Assembly (NCBI GenBank): GCA_937885645.1
Contig: CALABJ010000003.1
Coordinates: 1 to 64,000 of the forward strand
Source: RGIG4097 sp937885645
Lineage (GTDB): Bacteria; Bacillota; Clostridia; Christensenellales; CAG-917
DNA: 64,000 nucleotides
Direction of reading: 5' to 3'
Below, one piece after another: positions 17,118 to 25,629 of this stretch. Made by a program: the position numbers and the translations under genes. Under the pieces are notes generated by a model, which worked only from the letters and a program-made list of their open reading frames with translations, did not search any database and had not been told where the DNA came from. Numbering within the stretch: position 1 is the stretch's first letter; each line of letters opens with the position of its first letter.

Positions 17118-18647
17118 TTATTTTCCACAAAGCTCGGTGATGAGCATATCTCTTTCCACTTGTTCAGCAAGGTTGAGGGTGTCAAGTTCACCTGCTCTTG
17201 CCTTGTCGTTGAAATATCTAATGCGAGAGAGTTTCTTGTCGGTCACCTTATATGAGCAAGATGCGATGAATGCGGTGACAAACAACACTCCAACCATAAC
17301 GCCGATGAAGATACGAAGAGCGGTTGCAACGCTGTCCGGTTGTGTGACGATTTGGTCTGCGGTATGTTCAATATAGTTTGCGCCTGCAAGCACCCAACCA
17401 ACGGAAGCAGATGCCACTGCGGTGGTTATCGTACGGCAGAAGGTCATGACTGCACCCATACTGCCTGAGGGCCTATCCCCTTTCTTCAACTCAACAACGT
17501 CCACCGTGTCGGGGAAGATGAGCCAAGGCATAACTTGTGAGCCACCGAAGAAGAAGCCCATAAGCACCATATCCGCTATGACGATCCAAGGACTCCAGTC
17601 GGGTTGCACTGACACCATAACGATGACAGTTGCAATAAACCCAGGGATTGTGAAGCGATAAGCAAATTGCTTACTGCGTTTGCGCATATTGTGGTAGGCA
17701 AGAGGCACTGCAAGGGCGGCACAGACCATAAACGGACCTATGACCACGATGGAGTTGTTGCCCATGTCAAGGCCGAAGATTTCCATGCCTGCAAGGATAT
17801 TCTCGCAGTAGTAAAGTGCCACTGCACTGATGACGTCCATTGCGATATAGGCGCATACGTACATAATAAGGTGGAGATAGAAGGACTTCACCTTGATTGT
17901 GCCAAAATACTCTTTTATGTTCAGTTTCTCACGATGATTGACGTCGTAAGGTGAACGCTCCTTCACCACGCAAGCACCAAACACCAAAGGCAATGAGAAC
18001 AATCCGCCAAAGCCAAGGCAGAGGGTGAGATAGAAGGTGGTGTAGTCAATAGAGCCGTTCTTCAATGCTGAAAGGAGCAAGTTGGGGAGAAGGAAGCAAA
18101 GCCCTGCACTGCCAAGGTCAAAGAGCAGTTTGATGAGGTTTGCCTTGTTTCTTTCACGATGGTCGGGGGAGATGTCCGAACTCATACTGTTGAAAGGCAC
18201 TTGTGACAGTGATGACACCGAGCAGTACACAAGATATGCAATGCACACCCACACTGATTTTGCCACTTCGCCAAAGCCTTGAATGGGAGCAAAGAGGAAA
18301 AGCATTGCAGGGATAATAAGGGCGCCACCTGCGATGATATAAGGACGGCGGCGGCCCAGTTTTGTCCTTGTGTTGTCGGTGATGATGCCAAAGGTCGGGT
18401 CGATGATGGCGTCCCAAATCTTTGCAACAAGCACCGCTGTGCCTGCAAATCCGGGATCTACACCCACAACGCTGGTGAAGAAATACATAAGGAGCAGAGA
18501 GAGCATACTGCCCTGTCCGCCGCCAAATATATCCATTGCGCCGTATGCCAGTTTCTCCTTGAAAGGAATCTTGTCCTCAGGACGCACCGGTGCTTCTACG
18601 GGGGTGATTGCCGTGGATTCAGTGGTCAAAGTCTTTTCTTCTGTCAT
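17118..18647 (-). CDS. GPH-family sugar:cation symporter
   Basis: A 509-residue MFS transporter of the glycoside-pentoside-hexuronide family (MelB-like). The family pattern is clear near the start: KLAYGAMDIFGGG, then IWDAIIDPTFGIITDNTRTK with the cation-site Asp, and GRRRPYI. About twelve membrane segments. Substrate is probably a glycoside taken up with Na+ or H+; coupling with the Na+ gradient made by the downstream decarboxylase is an attractive inference. GGGAG precedes the ATG. It heads the unit that runs to 11004, and its leader contains the mini-hairpin array 18725-18800. Confidence 0.9.
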   Translation of the reverse strand: MTEEKTLTTESTAITPVEAPVRPEDKIPFKEKLAYGAMDIFGGGQGSMLSLLLMYFFTSVVGVDPGFAGTAVLVAKIWDAIIDPTFGIITDNTRTKLGRRRPYIIAGGALIIPAMLFLFAPIQGFGEVAKSVWVCIAYLVYCSVSSLSQVPFNSMSSDISPDHRERNKANLIKLLFDLGSAGLCFLLPNLLLSALKNGSIDYTTFYLTLCLGFGGLFSLPLVFGACVVKERSPYDVNHREKLNIKEYFGTIKVKSFYLHLIMYVCAYIAMDVISAVALYYCENILAGMEIFGLDMGNNSIVVIGPFMVCAALAVPLAYHNMRKRSKQFAYRFTIPGFIATVIVMVSVQPDWSPWIVIADMVLMGFFFGGSQVMPWLIFPDTVDVVELKKGDRPSGSMGAVMTFCRTITTAVASASVGWVLAGANYIEHTADQIVTQPDSVATALRIFIGVMVGVLFVTAFIASCSYKVTDKKLSRIRYFNDKARAGELDTLNLAEQVERDMLITELCGK

Positions 18648-18724
18648 AATTCTCCCAAATAAATAAGTTATTGTTTTGATGTTTTGTCAGTCAAAATCCG
18701 CTTTTCGTCTTCTAACACCGCAAC

Positions 18725-18800
18725 TTGCCCTAGGCAAATATCACTTGCGGAGCAAATATAACTGCCGAAGGCAATATAACTCGCTGTAGGCGAATATAAT
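18725..18800. repeat. Tandem array of mini-hairpins with constant ATATAAC
   Basis: Four units of 18-20 bases: a small palindrome (TTGCC/GGCAA, TTGC/GCAA, TGCC/GGCA, TCGC/GCGA, each with a 3-5 base loop) followed by a constant heptamer (ATATCAC, ATATAAC, ATATAAC, ATATAAT). The arms differ between units but stay complementary within each. It lies in the predicted leader of the sugar symporter gene. Similar arrays occur at 45125-45151 and 51796-51858. Confidence 0.75.
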
Positions 18801-18820
18801 TTGACAGTACAAACTTCCCT

Positions 18821-18848
18821 ATTATAACTATATTGTTATAATGTTAAC
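18821..18848 (-). promoter_or_regulatory. Promoter and candidate operator of the symporter-oad unit
   Basis: On the minus strand TATAAT (plus positions 18821-18826) is preceded at 17 bases by TGTTAA. The -10 lies in a perfect inverted repeat ATTATAAC-N6-GTTATAAT (18821-18842), a size and position typical for a repressor site. The rest of the 18648-18971 gap holds the array above and the terminator of the next gene. Confidence 0.6.
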
Positions 18849-18914
18849 ACAACAAAAACAGATTTTCAACGAAGTTTGCACTTTTCACCAAACAAAATGT
18901 TGAACATTATTCAC

Positions 18915-18946
18915 AAAAAAAACGGCCTGTCTCCAAGCCGTTTTTG
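18915..18946 (-). terminator. Terminator of the LRR lipoprotein gene
   Basis: Minus strand: AAAAACGGC-TTGGAGACAG-GCCGTTTTTTTT, about 25 bases past the stop at 18972. Confidence 0.85.
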
Positions 18947-18971
18947 TTTTTTGTTGATGGGAGAGGGGTGA

Positions 18972-21900
18972 TTACTCATTTACATAATTGTAATGGATTG
19001 TTGCGTTTGTCAAACTTGAATTGACGCCTATTGAAATAGCATTCCACTGCTCTTCCGTGCCTGTGTAATAAACATCTGTCAAACTGGTGCAATCATAGAA
19101 GGCATGCCAGCCAATGCTGGTCACGCTGTCAGGGATGACTATGCTTGTCAAACTGGTGCAATCACGGAAGGCATATCCGCCAATGGTGGTCACGTCATCA
19201 CCAAGGGTTATGTTTGTTATGTTATTACAGTTTTCGAATGCTCCTCTAGGAATGTATCCGCCCGTCACTGTCACTGACTTGAGTGATGACGGGATATAAT
19301 ACGTTGTGCTTGTTGTCGATGATGTGCTTGAACCATAATAATTCTGCGTTGTTGCAACACCACCTGTATAACTTGACGCACCAAAGAGATATCCCAAAGG
19401 ATATTGATATGTGCTAGAGCCGGTTACTCCCGCTCTATTTCCAACAAAGGGGATTGTGAGAGATTCAAGAGATGAGCAACCACTGAAGACATATGAGTAA
19501 ATGGTGGTCACGCCACTGCCTATTGTCACACTTGTCAAACTGGTGCAACTATAGAAGGCATATGAGCCAATGGTGGTCACGCTGTCAGGGATGGTTATGC
19601 TTGTCAAACTGGTGCAACCCCAGAAGGCACCATAGTCAATGCTAGTCACACTGTCCGGAATGGTTATGCTTGTCAAACTGGTGCAATCACGGAAGGCAGA
19701 TATGCCAATGGTGGTCAACCGGCTATTCTCTCCAAATGTCACGCTTGCCAAACTGTCGCAATTATTAAAGGCAGATGAGCCAATGGTGGTCACACTGTCA
19801 GGGATGACTATGCTTGTAATTGCTTGACCTCTGAAAGCGTATGCAGGAATTGATGTCACTTCATCGGGTATAACCAATTCTCCTTCAACAAGCTTGCCCT
19901 CCATATACAAATTGTCTGCGTAACACATAGGATTTGCATCACTTCCAAATGATATGCCACACCAGCCTGCGATATCGCCTGTGTAATAAACATCTATCAA
20001 ACTGGTGCAATCATAGAAGGCATTATAGCCAATGGCGGTCACACTGTCGGGGATAGTTATGCTTGTCAAACTGGTGCAATTATAGAAGGCAGATGAGCCA
20101 ATGGTGGTCACACTGTCGGGGATAGTTATGCTTGTCAAACTGGTGTAATCACGGAAGGCACCATCGCCAATGGTGGTCACACTATCGGGGATGACAAAAG
20201 ATGTGGCTGTTTTGCCTATTGCATATTGAATGAGTGTTTTTTCATCCTTGCTATACAAATTTCCGTCTGTTGACTTATAGTTAGGATTGTTTTCATCAAC
20301 AGATATGCTCGTCAAACTGGTGCATCCAGAGAAAGCAGATGAGCCAATGCTGGTCACGTCATCGCCAAGGGTTATGTTTGTTATGTTATTACAGTTTTCG
20401 AATGCTCCTCTAGGAATGTATCCGCCCGTCACTGTCACTGACTTGAGTGATGACGGGATATAATACGTTGTGCTTGTTGTAAATACTGAGTTAAAACCAT
20501 AATACTTCTGCGTTGTTGCAACACCACCTATATAACTTGACGTGCCAAAGAGATATCCAAGAGGATATTGATAGGTGTCTCTGCTTGTCACCCCTGCTTT
20601 TGCTCCAACAAAGGGGATTGTGAGTGATTCAAGAGATGAGCAACCACGGAAGGCATCTGCGCCAATGGTGGTCACACTGTCGGGGATGACTATGCTTGTC
20701 AAACTGGTGCAAGACTCGAAGGCGTGTGAGTCAATGGTGGTCACAGGTTTGCCGTTGTATGTTGATGGAAGAGTGATGTCGCCTGATATGCTTGAATTTG
20801 CACCAATTATGGCATAACTTTGACCATCGTCACTCAATGTGAAAGTGAGGGTGCTGACTGAAGCACCGCATTTGTCACAGTTGTTGTCGGCAGGGTTGAC
20901 ATCAGAGTGTGCTGTTGATGTTGTCCTTGTTGCACCACAAACATTGCATATTGTGTCACAGTCAGATGAATAAGTGTGGCCTGTTGCAGGGATTTCAACG
21001 TAGGTTGTGTAGTCACAACGTGAACATGTTTCGTAAGCTTCCCAACCAACCTCTGTGCATGTAGGTGCTTGGGCTTCGTGGTTGATTGTGTCGTGGCCAA
21101 GGGCGGAAACTACAATTGTTTCTCTTGACAACTCTGTGCCGTCAAAAGAGTAGGTTACACTGTCATAACTTCCCGCTGTGGTGCATGTTGCTTCAACAAC
21201 ATTCTCATTGACCACTGTGTAAAAGTGAATTGTTGCATTGGTCAATGATCCATTGTTTGTACCAATTGTAATGTTGTTCCACTCCTCTTCCGTGCCTGTG
21301 TAATAGACATCTGTCAAACCGTTGCAACCCTCAAAGGCAGATGGGCCAATGCTGGTCACGCTGTCAGGGATGACTATGCTTGTCAAGCTGGTGCAGTCAT
21401 AGAAGGCAAAATCGCCAATGGTGGTCAACTGGCTGTTTTCGCCAAAGGTCACGTTTGTCAAATTGCTGCAGTACATAAAAGCACTCTTGCCAATGTTGGT
21501 CACGCTGTCCGGGATAACTATGCTTGTCAAACTGGTGCATTCATAAAAAACACTCCTGCCAATGGTGGTCACGCTGTCCGGGATAACTATGCTTGTCAAA
21601 CTGGTGCAAGTCTGGAAGGCATAATTGTCAATGGTGGTCAATTGGCTGTTTTCGCTAAAGGTCACGCTCGTCAAACCACTGCAATATTGGAATGCATTAT
21701 AGTCAATGGTGGTCACGCTGTCCGGAATAGCTATGCTTGTCAAACTGGCGCAAGCCTGGAAGACACTATTGCTAATGGTGGTCAATTGGCTGTTTTCTTC
21801 AAACGTTACGCTTGTGAGATTGCTGCAACTTCCAAATGCACTAAAGGCAATTAATTCAACGCTTGCTGGAATGTTAATACTGGTAAAACCACAGCCAAGG

Positions 21901-23222
21901 AAAGCAGCATCACCAATTGCTTTGAGTCGACTGTTTTCGCCAAAGATCACGCTTGTCAAACTAGTGCATCCACTGAATTCGTACGAACCAATTAATGTCA
22001 GACTGTCAGGGATGATAACGCTAGTCAAACTGGTGCAATTGGTGAAGATGCCTCCATTAGTAGAAGTTACTCCGTCGGGAATGGTGATGATTGTATCGTC
22101 ACCGAAATATCCTATCAGTACCGTGTCATATACTAAGAATCCATCTTGATCTGGTTTAATCCACGCAAATGGATAATACTCTTTTGTCAGATATATTGCA
22201 TTTTGAGCTGTATCCTCAAGAGAAAGTCGTCTCGTTTTAAAATACCAGTCATTGGGGTTTTCAAATGTCACACTGGACAAATTGATGCATTCAGAGAAGG
22301 CATATCTTCCGATCTCTACAACGCTGGCGTGAATTTCAACGCTTGTCAAACTGGTGCAACCTTCGAAGGCATATGAGCCAACACTGGTCACGGGTTTTCC
22401 ATTATATTCTGCAGGGATTACAAGCTTTGTTCCTTCAAAGTCTTCACCAAGGCCTGTGATCGTATAACTTTCACCATCTTCGTTGAGCGAGAATATATAT
22501 TCTTGATAACCGCATATCGAACATGATCCGTCATCTAAATATGTATGGCCAAGCGCAGGCACTTCATCATCTTTGTACGAATCTCCGCAATGGCAGGTGT
22601 AAGTTGTGTATCCTTTTTCAGTGCAAGTAGGCTCTGTGACGCCTACTTCCTTATAATCGTGGCCTGTTGCAGGGATTTCAACGTAGGTTGTGTAGTCACA
22701 ACGAGAACATGTTTCATATGCTTCCCAACCTACTTCAGTACAAGTGGGTGTCTTTGTACTATGTTCTTCGAGGTCATGGCCAAGGGCAGGGATAATCTCT
22801 TGTGTCAAAATTACTTCATCGCACTTTGAACAATGCTTGCCTTCTGTCAATCCTTTTTCTGTACATGTTGCAGGCACTGCATCATCAATGACTATATCGT
22901 GTTCGCATTCTTCCTTTTTCCACTTGATATAAACGTCTATATCTCCGTTAAGACCAGTCTTTTTCAGAGATGTCAACACAACTTCAATGGTGAAATCGCT
23001 GTCAAGATAATATCCTTCAATCTCAAATCCTTTTTTTTCAAATACAGGTATAGGATCTGAAATATCCCATTTCACATTTGGATCACCATTGTTTGGATGA
23101 ATGGTGACAACATAATCATCATTTCCTGACTGATCTGTAGCATCAGTTGTATTACTACATGCAACAAGCGTCATCACAAGGATAATCAAAATGATTACAA
23201 GTGCTATTCCTTTCTTTTTCAT
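18972..23222 (-). CDS. BspA-like leucine-rich-repeat surface lipoprotein
   Basis: A secreted, lipid-anchored protein of 1416 residues. A lipoprotein signal (MKKKG, hydrophobic stretch, lipobox LVAC near residue 22) starts at the ATG at 23222; an upstream frame is ignored because AAGGGG precedes this one. Residues about 40-75 resemble an InlB-type repeat (YYLDSDFTIEV). A Cys-rich region of CxxC repeats (TCTEKG...CSKC, TCTEVG...CSRC) at about 95-235 returns near 660-790. Two large blocks of 23-residue BspA-type LRRs (SLTSIVIPDSVTTIGSSAF) fill 250-650 and 800-1410. BspA repeats mediate binding to host or other bacterial surfaces. No sortase motif. About 290 bases are nearly duplicated inside the gene. 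Confidence 0.9.
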   Translation of the reverse strand: MKKKGIALVIILIILVMTLVACSNTTDATDQSGNDDYVVTIHPNNGDPNVKWDISDPIPVFEKKGFEIEGYYLDSDFTIEVVLTSLKKTGLNGDIDVYIKWKKEECEHDIVIDDAVPATCTEKGLTEGKHCSKCDEVILTQEIIPALGHDLEEHSTKTPTCTEVGWEAYETCSRCDYTTYVEIPATGHDYKEVGVTEPTCTEKGYTTYTCHCGDSYKDDEVPALGHTYLDDGSCSICGYQEYIFSLNEDGESYTITGLGEDFEGTKLVIPAEYNGKPVTSVGSYAFEGCTSLTSVEIHASVVEIGRYAFSECINLSSVTFENPNDWYFKTRRLSLEDTAQNAIYLTKEYYPFAWIKPDQDGFLVYDTVLIGYFGDDTIITIPDGVTSTNGGIFTNCTSLTSVIIPDSLTLIGSYEFSGCTSLTSVIFGENSRLKAIGDAAFLGCGFTSINIPASVELIAFSAFGSCSNLTSVTFEENSQLTTISNSVFQACASLTSIAIPDSVTTIDYNAFQYCSGLTSVTFSENSQLTTIDNYAFQTCTSLTSIVIPDSVTTIGRSVFYECTSLTSIVIPDSVTNIGKSAFMYCSNLTNVTFGENSQLTTIGDFAFYDCTSLTSIVIPDSVTSIGPSAFEGCNGLTDVYYTGTEEEWNNITIGTNNGSLTNATIHFYTVVNENVVEATCTTAGSYDSVTYSFDGTELSRETIVVSALGHDTINHEAQAPTCTEVGWEAYETCSRCDYTTYVEIPATGHTYSSDCDTICNVCGATRTTSTAHSDVNPADNNCDKCGASVSTLTFTLSDDGQSYAIIGANSSISGDITLPSTYNGKPVTTIDSHAFESCTSLTSIVIPDSVTTIGADAFRGCSSLESLTIPFVGAKAGVTSRDTYQYPLGYLFGTSSYIGGVATTQKYYGFNSVFTTSTTYYIPSSLKSVTVTGGYIPRGAFENCNNITNITLGDDVTSIGSSAFSGCTSLTSISVDENNPNYKSTDGNLYSKDEKTLIQYAIGKTATSFVIPDSVTTIGDGAFRDYTSLTSITIPDSVTTIGSSAFYNCTSLTSITIPDSVTAIGYNAFYDCTSLIDVYYTGDIAGWCGISFGSDANPMCYADNLYMEGKLVEGELVIPDEVTSIPAYAFRGQAITSIVIPDSVTTIGSSAFNNCDSLASVTFGENSRLTTIGISAFRDCTSLTSITIPDSVTSIDYGAFWGCTSLTSITIPDSVTTIGSYAFYSCTSLTSVTIGSGVTTIYSYVFSGCSSLESLTIPFVGNRAGVTGSSTYQYPLGYLFGASSYTGGVATTQNYYGSSTSSTTSTTYYIPSSLKSVTVTGGYIPRGAFENCNNITNITLGDDVTTIGGYAFRDCTSLTSIVIPDSVTSIGWHAFYDCTSLTDVYYTGTEEQWNAISIGVNSSLTNATIHYNYVNE
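19190..19480 (-). repeat. Long internal repeat of the LRR gene, copy 1
   Basis: This stretch matches 20346-20640 in the same gene and direction. The first 120 or so bases differ at about one position, the rest is clearly homologous (the encoded KSVTVTGGYIPRGAF and PLGYLFG segments occur twice). It lies among the ordinary 69-base LRR repeats but is far more conserved, so it points to recent duplication or gene conversion. Confidence 0.8.
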
Positions 23223-23347
23223 TGCGAATTTACCCCTTATAAGCATCTTTAATATCATTAATTTTACAGTGTTTTGCACTGCAAGTCAAGTCAGATACAG
23301 TATTTTCCACTACATTGTGTTCATAAATATATAGTTGTAGGTGGTTT

Positions 23348-23563
23348 ATGGATTTGAAAGTGCAGGTTGGACAAAGACTTAAAGAATGTAGAAAGGCAAA
23401 AGGATTGACACAAAAACAGGTTGGCGAGCATCTTGGCATTGTCCTTCAACAATATCAAACCTATGAAAGCGGACGATATGAGTTGGACTATCAAAAACTT
23501 GTTTCTCTTTGCTTGTTATTTGACGTTTCGGCGGATTATATCCTTGGCATATCCAATTTTTAG
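23348..23563 (+). CDS. Small Xre-family transcriptional regulator
   Basis: A 71-residue protein that is only a helix-turn-helix: GQRLKECRKAKGLTQKQVGE (recognition region about 7-26) and YESGRYELDYQKLVSLC, ending LFDVSADYILGIS, the standard Xre/Cro ending. AGGTGG lies 4 bases before the ATG. It is divergent from the LRR lipoprotein with 125 bases between the starts, so control of that surface gene and of itself is the natural guess. Confidence 0.85.
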   Translation: MDLKVQVGQRLKECRKAKGLTQKQVGEHLGIVLQQYQTYESGRYELDYQKLVSLCLLFDVSADYILGISNF

Positions 23564-23643
23564 ATTGGGTGATGAGGATTTTTCGCTTGATTTTTGATGG
23601 GTTGGTGATATACTAGTTTAGAACACATCTCAAAGGAGTCACT

Positions 23644-24465
23644 ATGAGCGAATGTACTCACGATTGTAGCACTTGCAGTCAAGACTGCTCTTCAAGAAAG
23701 GAAAGTTTCCGCGAACCGCAGAACCCCCTCAGCAACGTGAAAAAGGTCATCGGTATCGTCAGCGGTAAGGGCGGAGTTGGCAAATCTATGGTCACTTCTC
23801 TTCTTGCTGTCCTTGCCAACAGAAAGGGCTTGAAGACAGCAATCCTTGACGCAGATATCACCGGCCCTAGCGTGCCCAAGGCCTTTGGCCTCACTGAAAG
23901 AGCGGAATCTATGGATGGCAAAAATATCCTGCCCGTCCGCACCAAGAAAGGCATCAAGGTTATGTCCATCAACCTTCTCCTTGAAGACGCCACTCAACCC
24001 GTCATTTGGCGCGGTCCTATCCTTGCCGGCGTGGTCAAGCAATTCTGGACAGACGTGGTCTGGGATGAAGTGGACTTTATGTTTGTTGATATGCCTCCCG
24101 GAACTGGTGACGTCCCTCTCACCGTATTTCAATCACTGCCCCTTGACGGCATCGTCATCGTCACTTCTCCTCAGGACCTTGTGTCTATGGTGGTGGAAAA
24201 GGCAGTCAATATGGCAAAGATGATGAACGTGCCCATCCTCGGCATGGTTGAAAATATGTCCTACTTCACCTGCCCCGATTGTGGCAAACGCCTTGAAATC
24301 TTCGGCGCAAGCAAGGTGGACGAAACCGCAAAACGCCTCGGCATACCTGCCACCAGCAAACTGCCCATCAATCCCGAACTGGCTTCTCAATCAGATAGAG
24401 GTCTTATTGAACTGTTCGAGGGGGATTGGCTTGACGATCTCAGCGACCATTTGGAGGAAAACTGA
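23644..24465 (+). CDS. mrp: Mrp/Nbp35-type iron-sulfur carrier ATPase
   Basis: Holds and delivers Fe-S clusters in the cytoplasm using ATP. The 273-residue product begins with a CxxxCxxCxxxC motif (CTHDCSTCSQDC), as in Nbp35 and some clostridial Mrp proteins, followed by the deviant Walker A GKGGVGKS (about 40-47), switch DADITGPS, DMPPGTGD, and the C-terminal cluster-binding pair FTCPDCG (about 213). The usual N-terminal DUF59 domain is absent. AAAGGAG precedes the ATG. It is followed one base after its stop by the TSCPD gene. Confidence 0.92.
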   Translation: MSECTHDCSTCSQDCSSRKESFREPQNPLSNVKKVIGIVSGKGGVGKSMVTSLLAVLANRKGLKTAILDADITGPSVPKAFGLTERAESMDGKNILPVRTKKGIKVMSINLLLEDATQPVIWRGPILAGVVKQFWTDVVWDEVDFMFVDMPPGTGDVPLTVFQSLPLDGIVIVTSPQDLVSMVVEKAVNMAKMMNVPILGMVENMSYFTCPDCGKRLEIFGASKVDETAKRLGIPATSKLPINPELASQSDRGLIELFEGDWLDDLSDHLEEN

Positions 24466-24466
24466 T

Positions 24467-24712
24467 ATGAAACACACCTATAAGACAAGCGGAACTTGCG
24501 CAAGAGAAATCAACTTTGAAATTGAAGACGGCGTACTCAAAAACGTGTCCTTCCTCGGCGGTTGCAACGGAAACTTGAAAGCCATCTCAAAACTCGTTGA
24601 AGGCAAAAATGCTGAAGAAGTCGCTTCTCTTCTTGTGGGCAACACCTGTGGCTATAAGGATACTTCCTGCGCAGACCAACTGGCAAAAGCAATCCGTAAA
24701 GCAATGAACTAA
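24467..24712 (+). CDS. TSCPD-domain protein (TIGR03905 type)
   Basis: An 81-residue protein with the TSCPD pattern: YKTSGTCAREI at the start, GGCNGNLKA near residue 30, and GNTCGYKDTSCADQLAKAI at the end. The domain is found alone in clostridia and fused to some vitamin B12-dependent ribonucleotide reductases; its function is not established, but conserved Cys suggest a metal or Fe-S role, consistent with the adjacent mrp. GGAGG lies in the end of mrp, so they are cotranslated. Confidence 0.87.
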   Translation: MKHTYKTSGTCAREINFEIEDGVLKNVSFLGGCNGNLKAISKLVEGKNAEEVASLLVGNTCGYKDTSCADQLAKAIRKAMN

Positions 24713-24726
24713 TCACATAAAACAGA

Positions 24727-24754
24727 AAGCCACCGACAAGTCGGTGGTTTTTTT
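24727..24754 (+). terminator. Terminator of mrp-TSCPD
   Basis: CCACCGA-CAAG-TCGGTGG followed by TTTTTTT, 17 bases after the stop. Confidence 0.88.
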
Positions 24755-24790
24755 GTAGGCTAAAACTTATATTTTAGCCGTCAAAAACAG

Positions 24791-24819
24791 TTGACAAGAA
24801 AAACCGAATAAAATATAAT
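24791..24819 (+). promoter_or_regulatory. Promoter of tRNA-Thr
   Basis: Full consensus TTGACA (24791-24796), 17-base spacer and TATAAT (24814-24819), ending 17 bases before the tRNA. Confidence 0.9.
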
Positions 24820-24836
24820 AGAGTGGCTGTCAAAGT

Positions 24837-24912
24837 GCTGCTATGGCTCAGTCGGTAGAGCACATCCTTGGTAAGGATGAGGTCACCAGTTCAAGTCTGG
24901 TTAGCAGCTCCA
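24837..24912 (+). tRNA. tRNA-Thr(GGU) with encoded CCA
   Basis: All four stems pair: acceptor GCTGCTA/TAGCAGC, D stem GCTC/GAGC, anticodon stem CATCC/GGATG around the loop TTGGTAA (anticodon GGT), T stem ACCAG/CTGGT with loop TTCAAGT, discriminator T and CCA in the DNA. A partial copy of its 3' end and terminator lies at 25154-25222. Confidence 0.97.
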
Positions 24913-24915
24913 TCA

Positions 24916-24947
24916 AACACCACGATAAATTCGTGGTGTTTTTATTT
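24916..24947 (+). terminator. Terminator of tRNA-Thr
   Basis: AACACCACGA-TAAAT-TCGTGGTGTT followed by TTTATTT, directly after the tRNA. Confidence 0.88.
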
Positions 24948-25089
24948 ATGCCAACCAGCCTTTTACTATTTTCGTGACGCGATTGATGTCATAGACATAA
25001 CAATCGCTATTCCGTCGCTTCGCTCCTTACAAGAAAGCAAAGACAATTCAAGCGCTTGCATTTGAAATTGTCGCGCGAAATTGCATAGC

Positions 25090-25146
25090 CGTCTGCCAAG
25101 GGCACTGCCCTTACAACACTGTTGTGTTGCAAAGCAAAGGCAGACG
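25090..25146. repeat. Branched palindrome between the two tRNA-Thr ends
   Basis: Outer arms CGTCTGCC (25090-25097) and GGCAGACG (25139-25146) enclose a second palindrome AAGGGCACTGCCCTT and a third around ACAACACTGTTGTG. Could fold as a three-way junction in RNA or extrude as DNA. No gene lies here. Confidence 0.65.
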
Positions 25147-25153
25147 TGCGTAG

Positions 25154-25222
25154 ACAAGTCAGTTAGCAGCTCCGTCAAATCCCACGAGAAAGTCGCGGGA
25201 TTTTTATTTATGCCCAAACCAG
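25154..25222 (+). repeat. Partial copy of the tRNA-Thr 3' end with its terminator
   Basis: GTTAGCAGCTCC (25162-25173) repeats the last bases of the tRNA at 24900-24911, and the resemblance continues through the terminator and about 20 bases past it. The stem of the copied terminator differs in sequence but still mostly pairs, so it has been kept as a hairpin. The 5' two thirds of the tRNA are missing. The following 25223-25570 holds no gene. Confidence 0.75.
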
Positions 25223-25385
25223 TCTTTTATTTTTCAAATTGTTGCTCAACGTCTGTCGTGTTTGATTGCAAAATCTATTATGTTTGGTTGACGGACTTGC
25301 CTATTGCTTTCGGTTGACCTTGGCAATACTGCGCCCGTTGAGGGTGTTATTGCGCTCTTTGCAGGCATTTTATTTGCCATTTTAG

Positions 25386-25515
25386 ACACGATACGTGTTT
25401 TTTATTTTATTTGGCGATATACGTATCGTGTTTTTAAATGTTTGATATATCCCCTTTTTTACCTCATATTTCAAGTTTTTGCCGTTTTTGAGGATTTTTT
25501 GAACACGTATCGTGT
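25386..25515. repeat. Three copies of an ACACG-ATCGTGT-type palindrome
   Basis: ACACGATACGTGT at 25386-25398, ACGTATCGTGT at 25421-25431 and ACACGTATCGTGT at 25503-25515. The first pairs with the second over 11 bases (loop 22) and with the third over 13. Each is followed by a T run. They fill the gene-free stretch before the ABC transporter; terminator relics or a protein site are both possible. Confidence 0.6.
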
Positions 25516-25571
25516 TTTTGGCTGAAATTTGCGCCTTGCGAAAGCCATAAACGATTTTCGTAGTTTGGCAA

Positions 25572-25606
25572 CAAAAAAACTTCCCCGATTTAGAGAAGTT
25601 TTTTGT
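25572..25606 (-). terminator. Terminator of the ABC transporter gene
   Basis: Minus strand: AAAACTTCTC-TAAATC-GGGGAAGTTTTTTT. A near twin (GGGAAG core and TTTTTTGTTT) ends the phage-like operon at 28340-28372. Confidence 0.8.
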
Positions 25607-25629
25607 TTGTTTATGTTGTTGTGTTGTTG

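Noticed and set aside
19500..22400. Regularly spaced repeats that could be taken for a CRISPR array
   Set aside because: The 69-base period stays in one reading frame and encodes LRR units of a single protein; there are no unique spacers of constant length and no cas genes.
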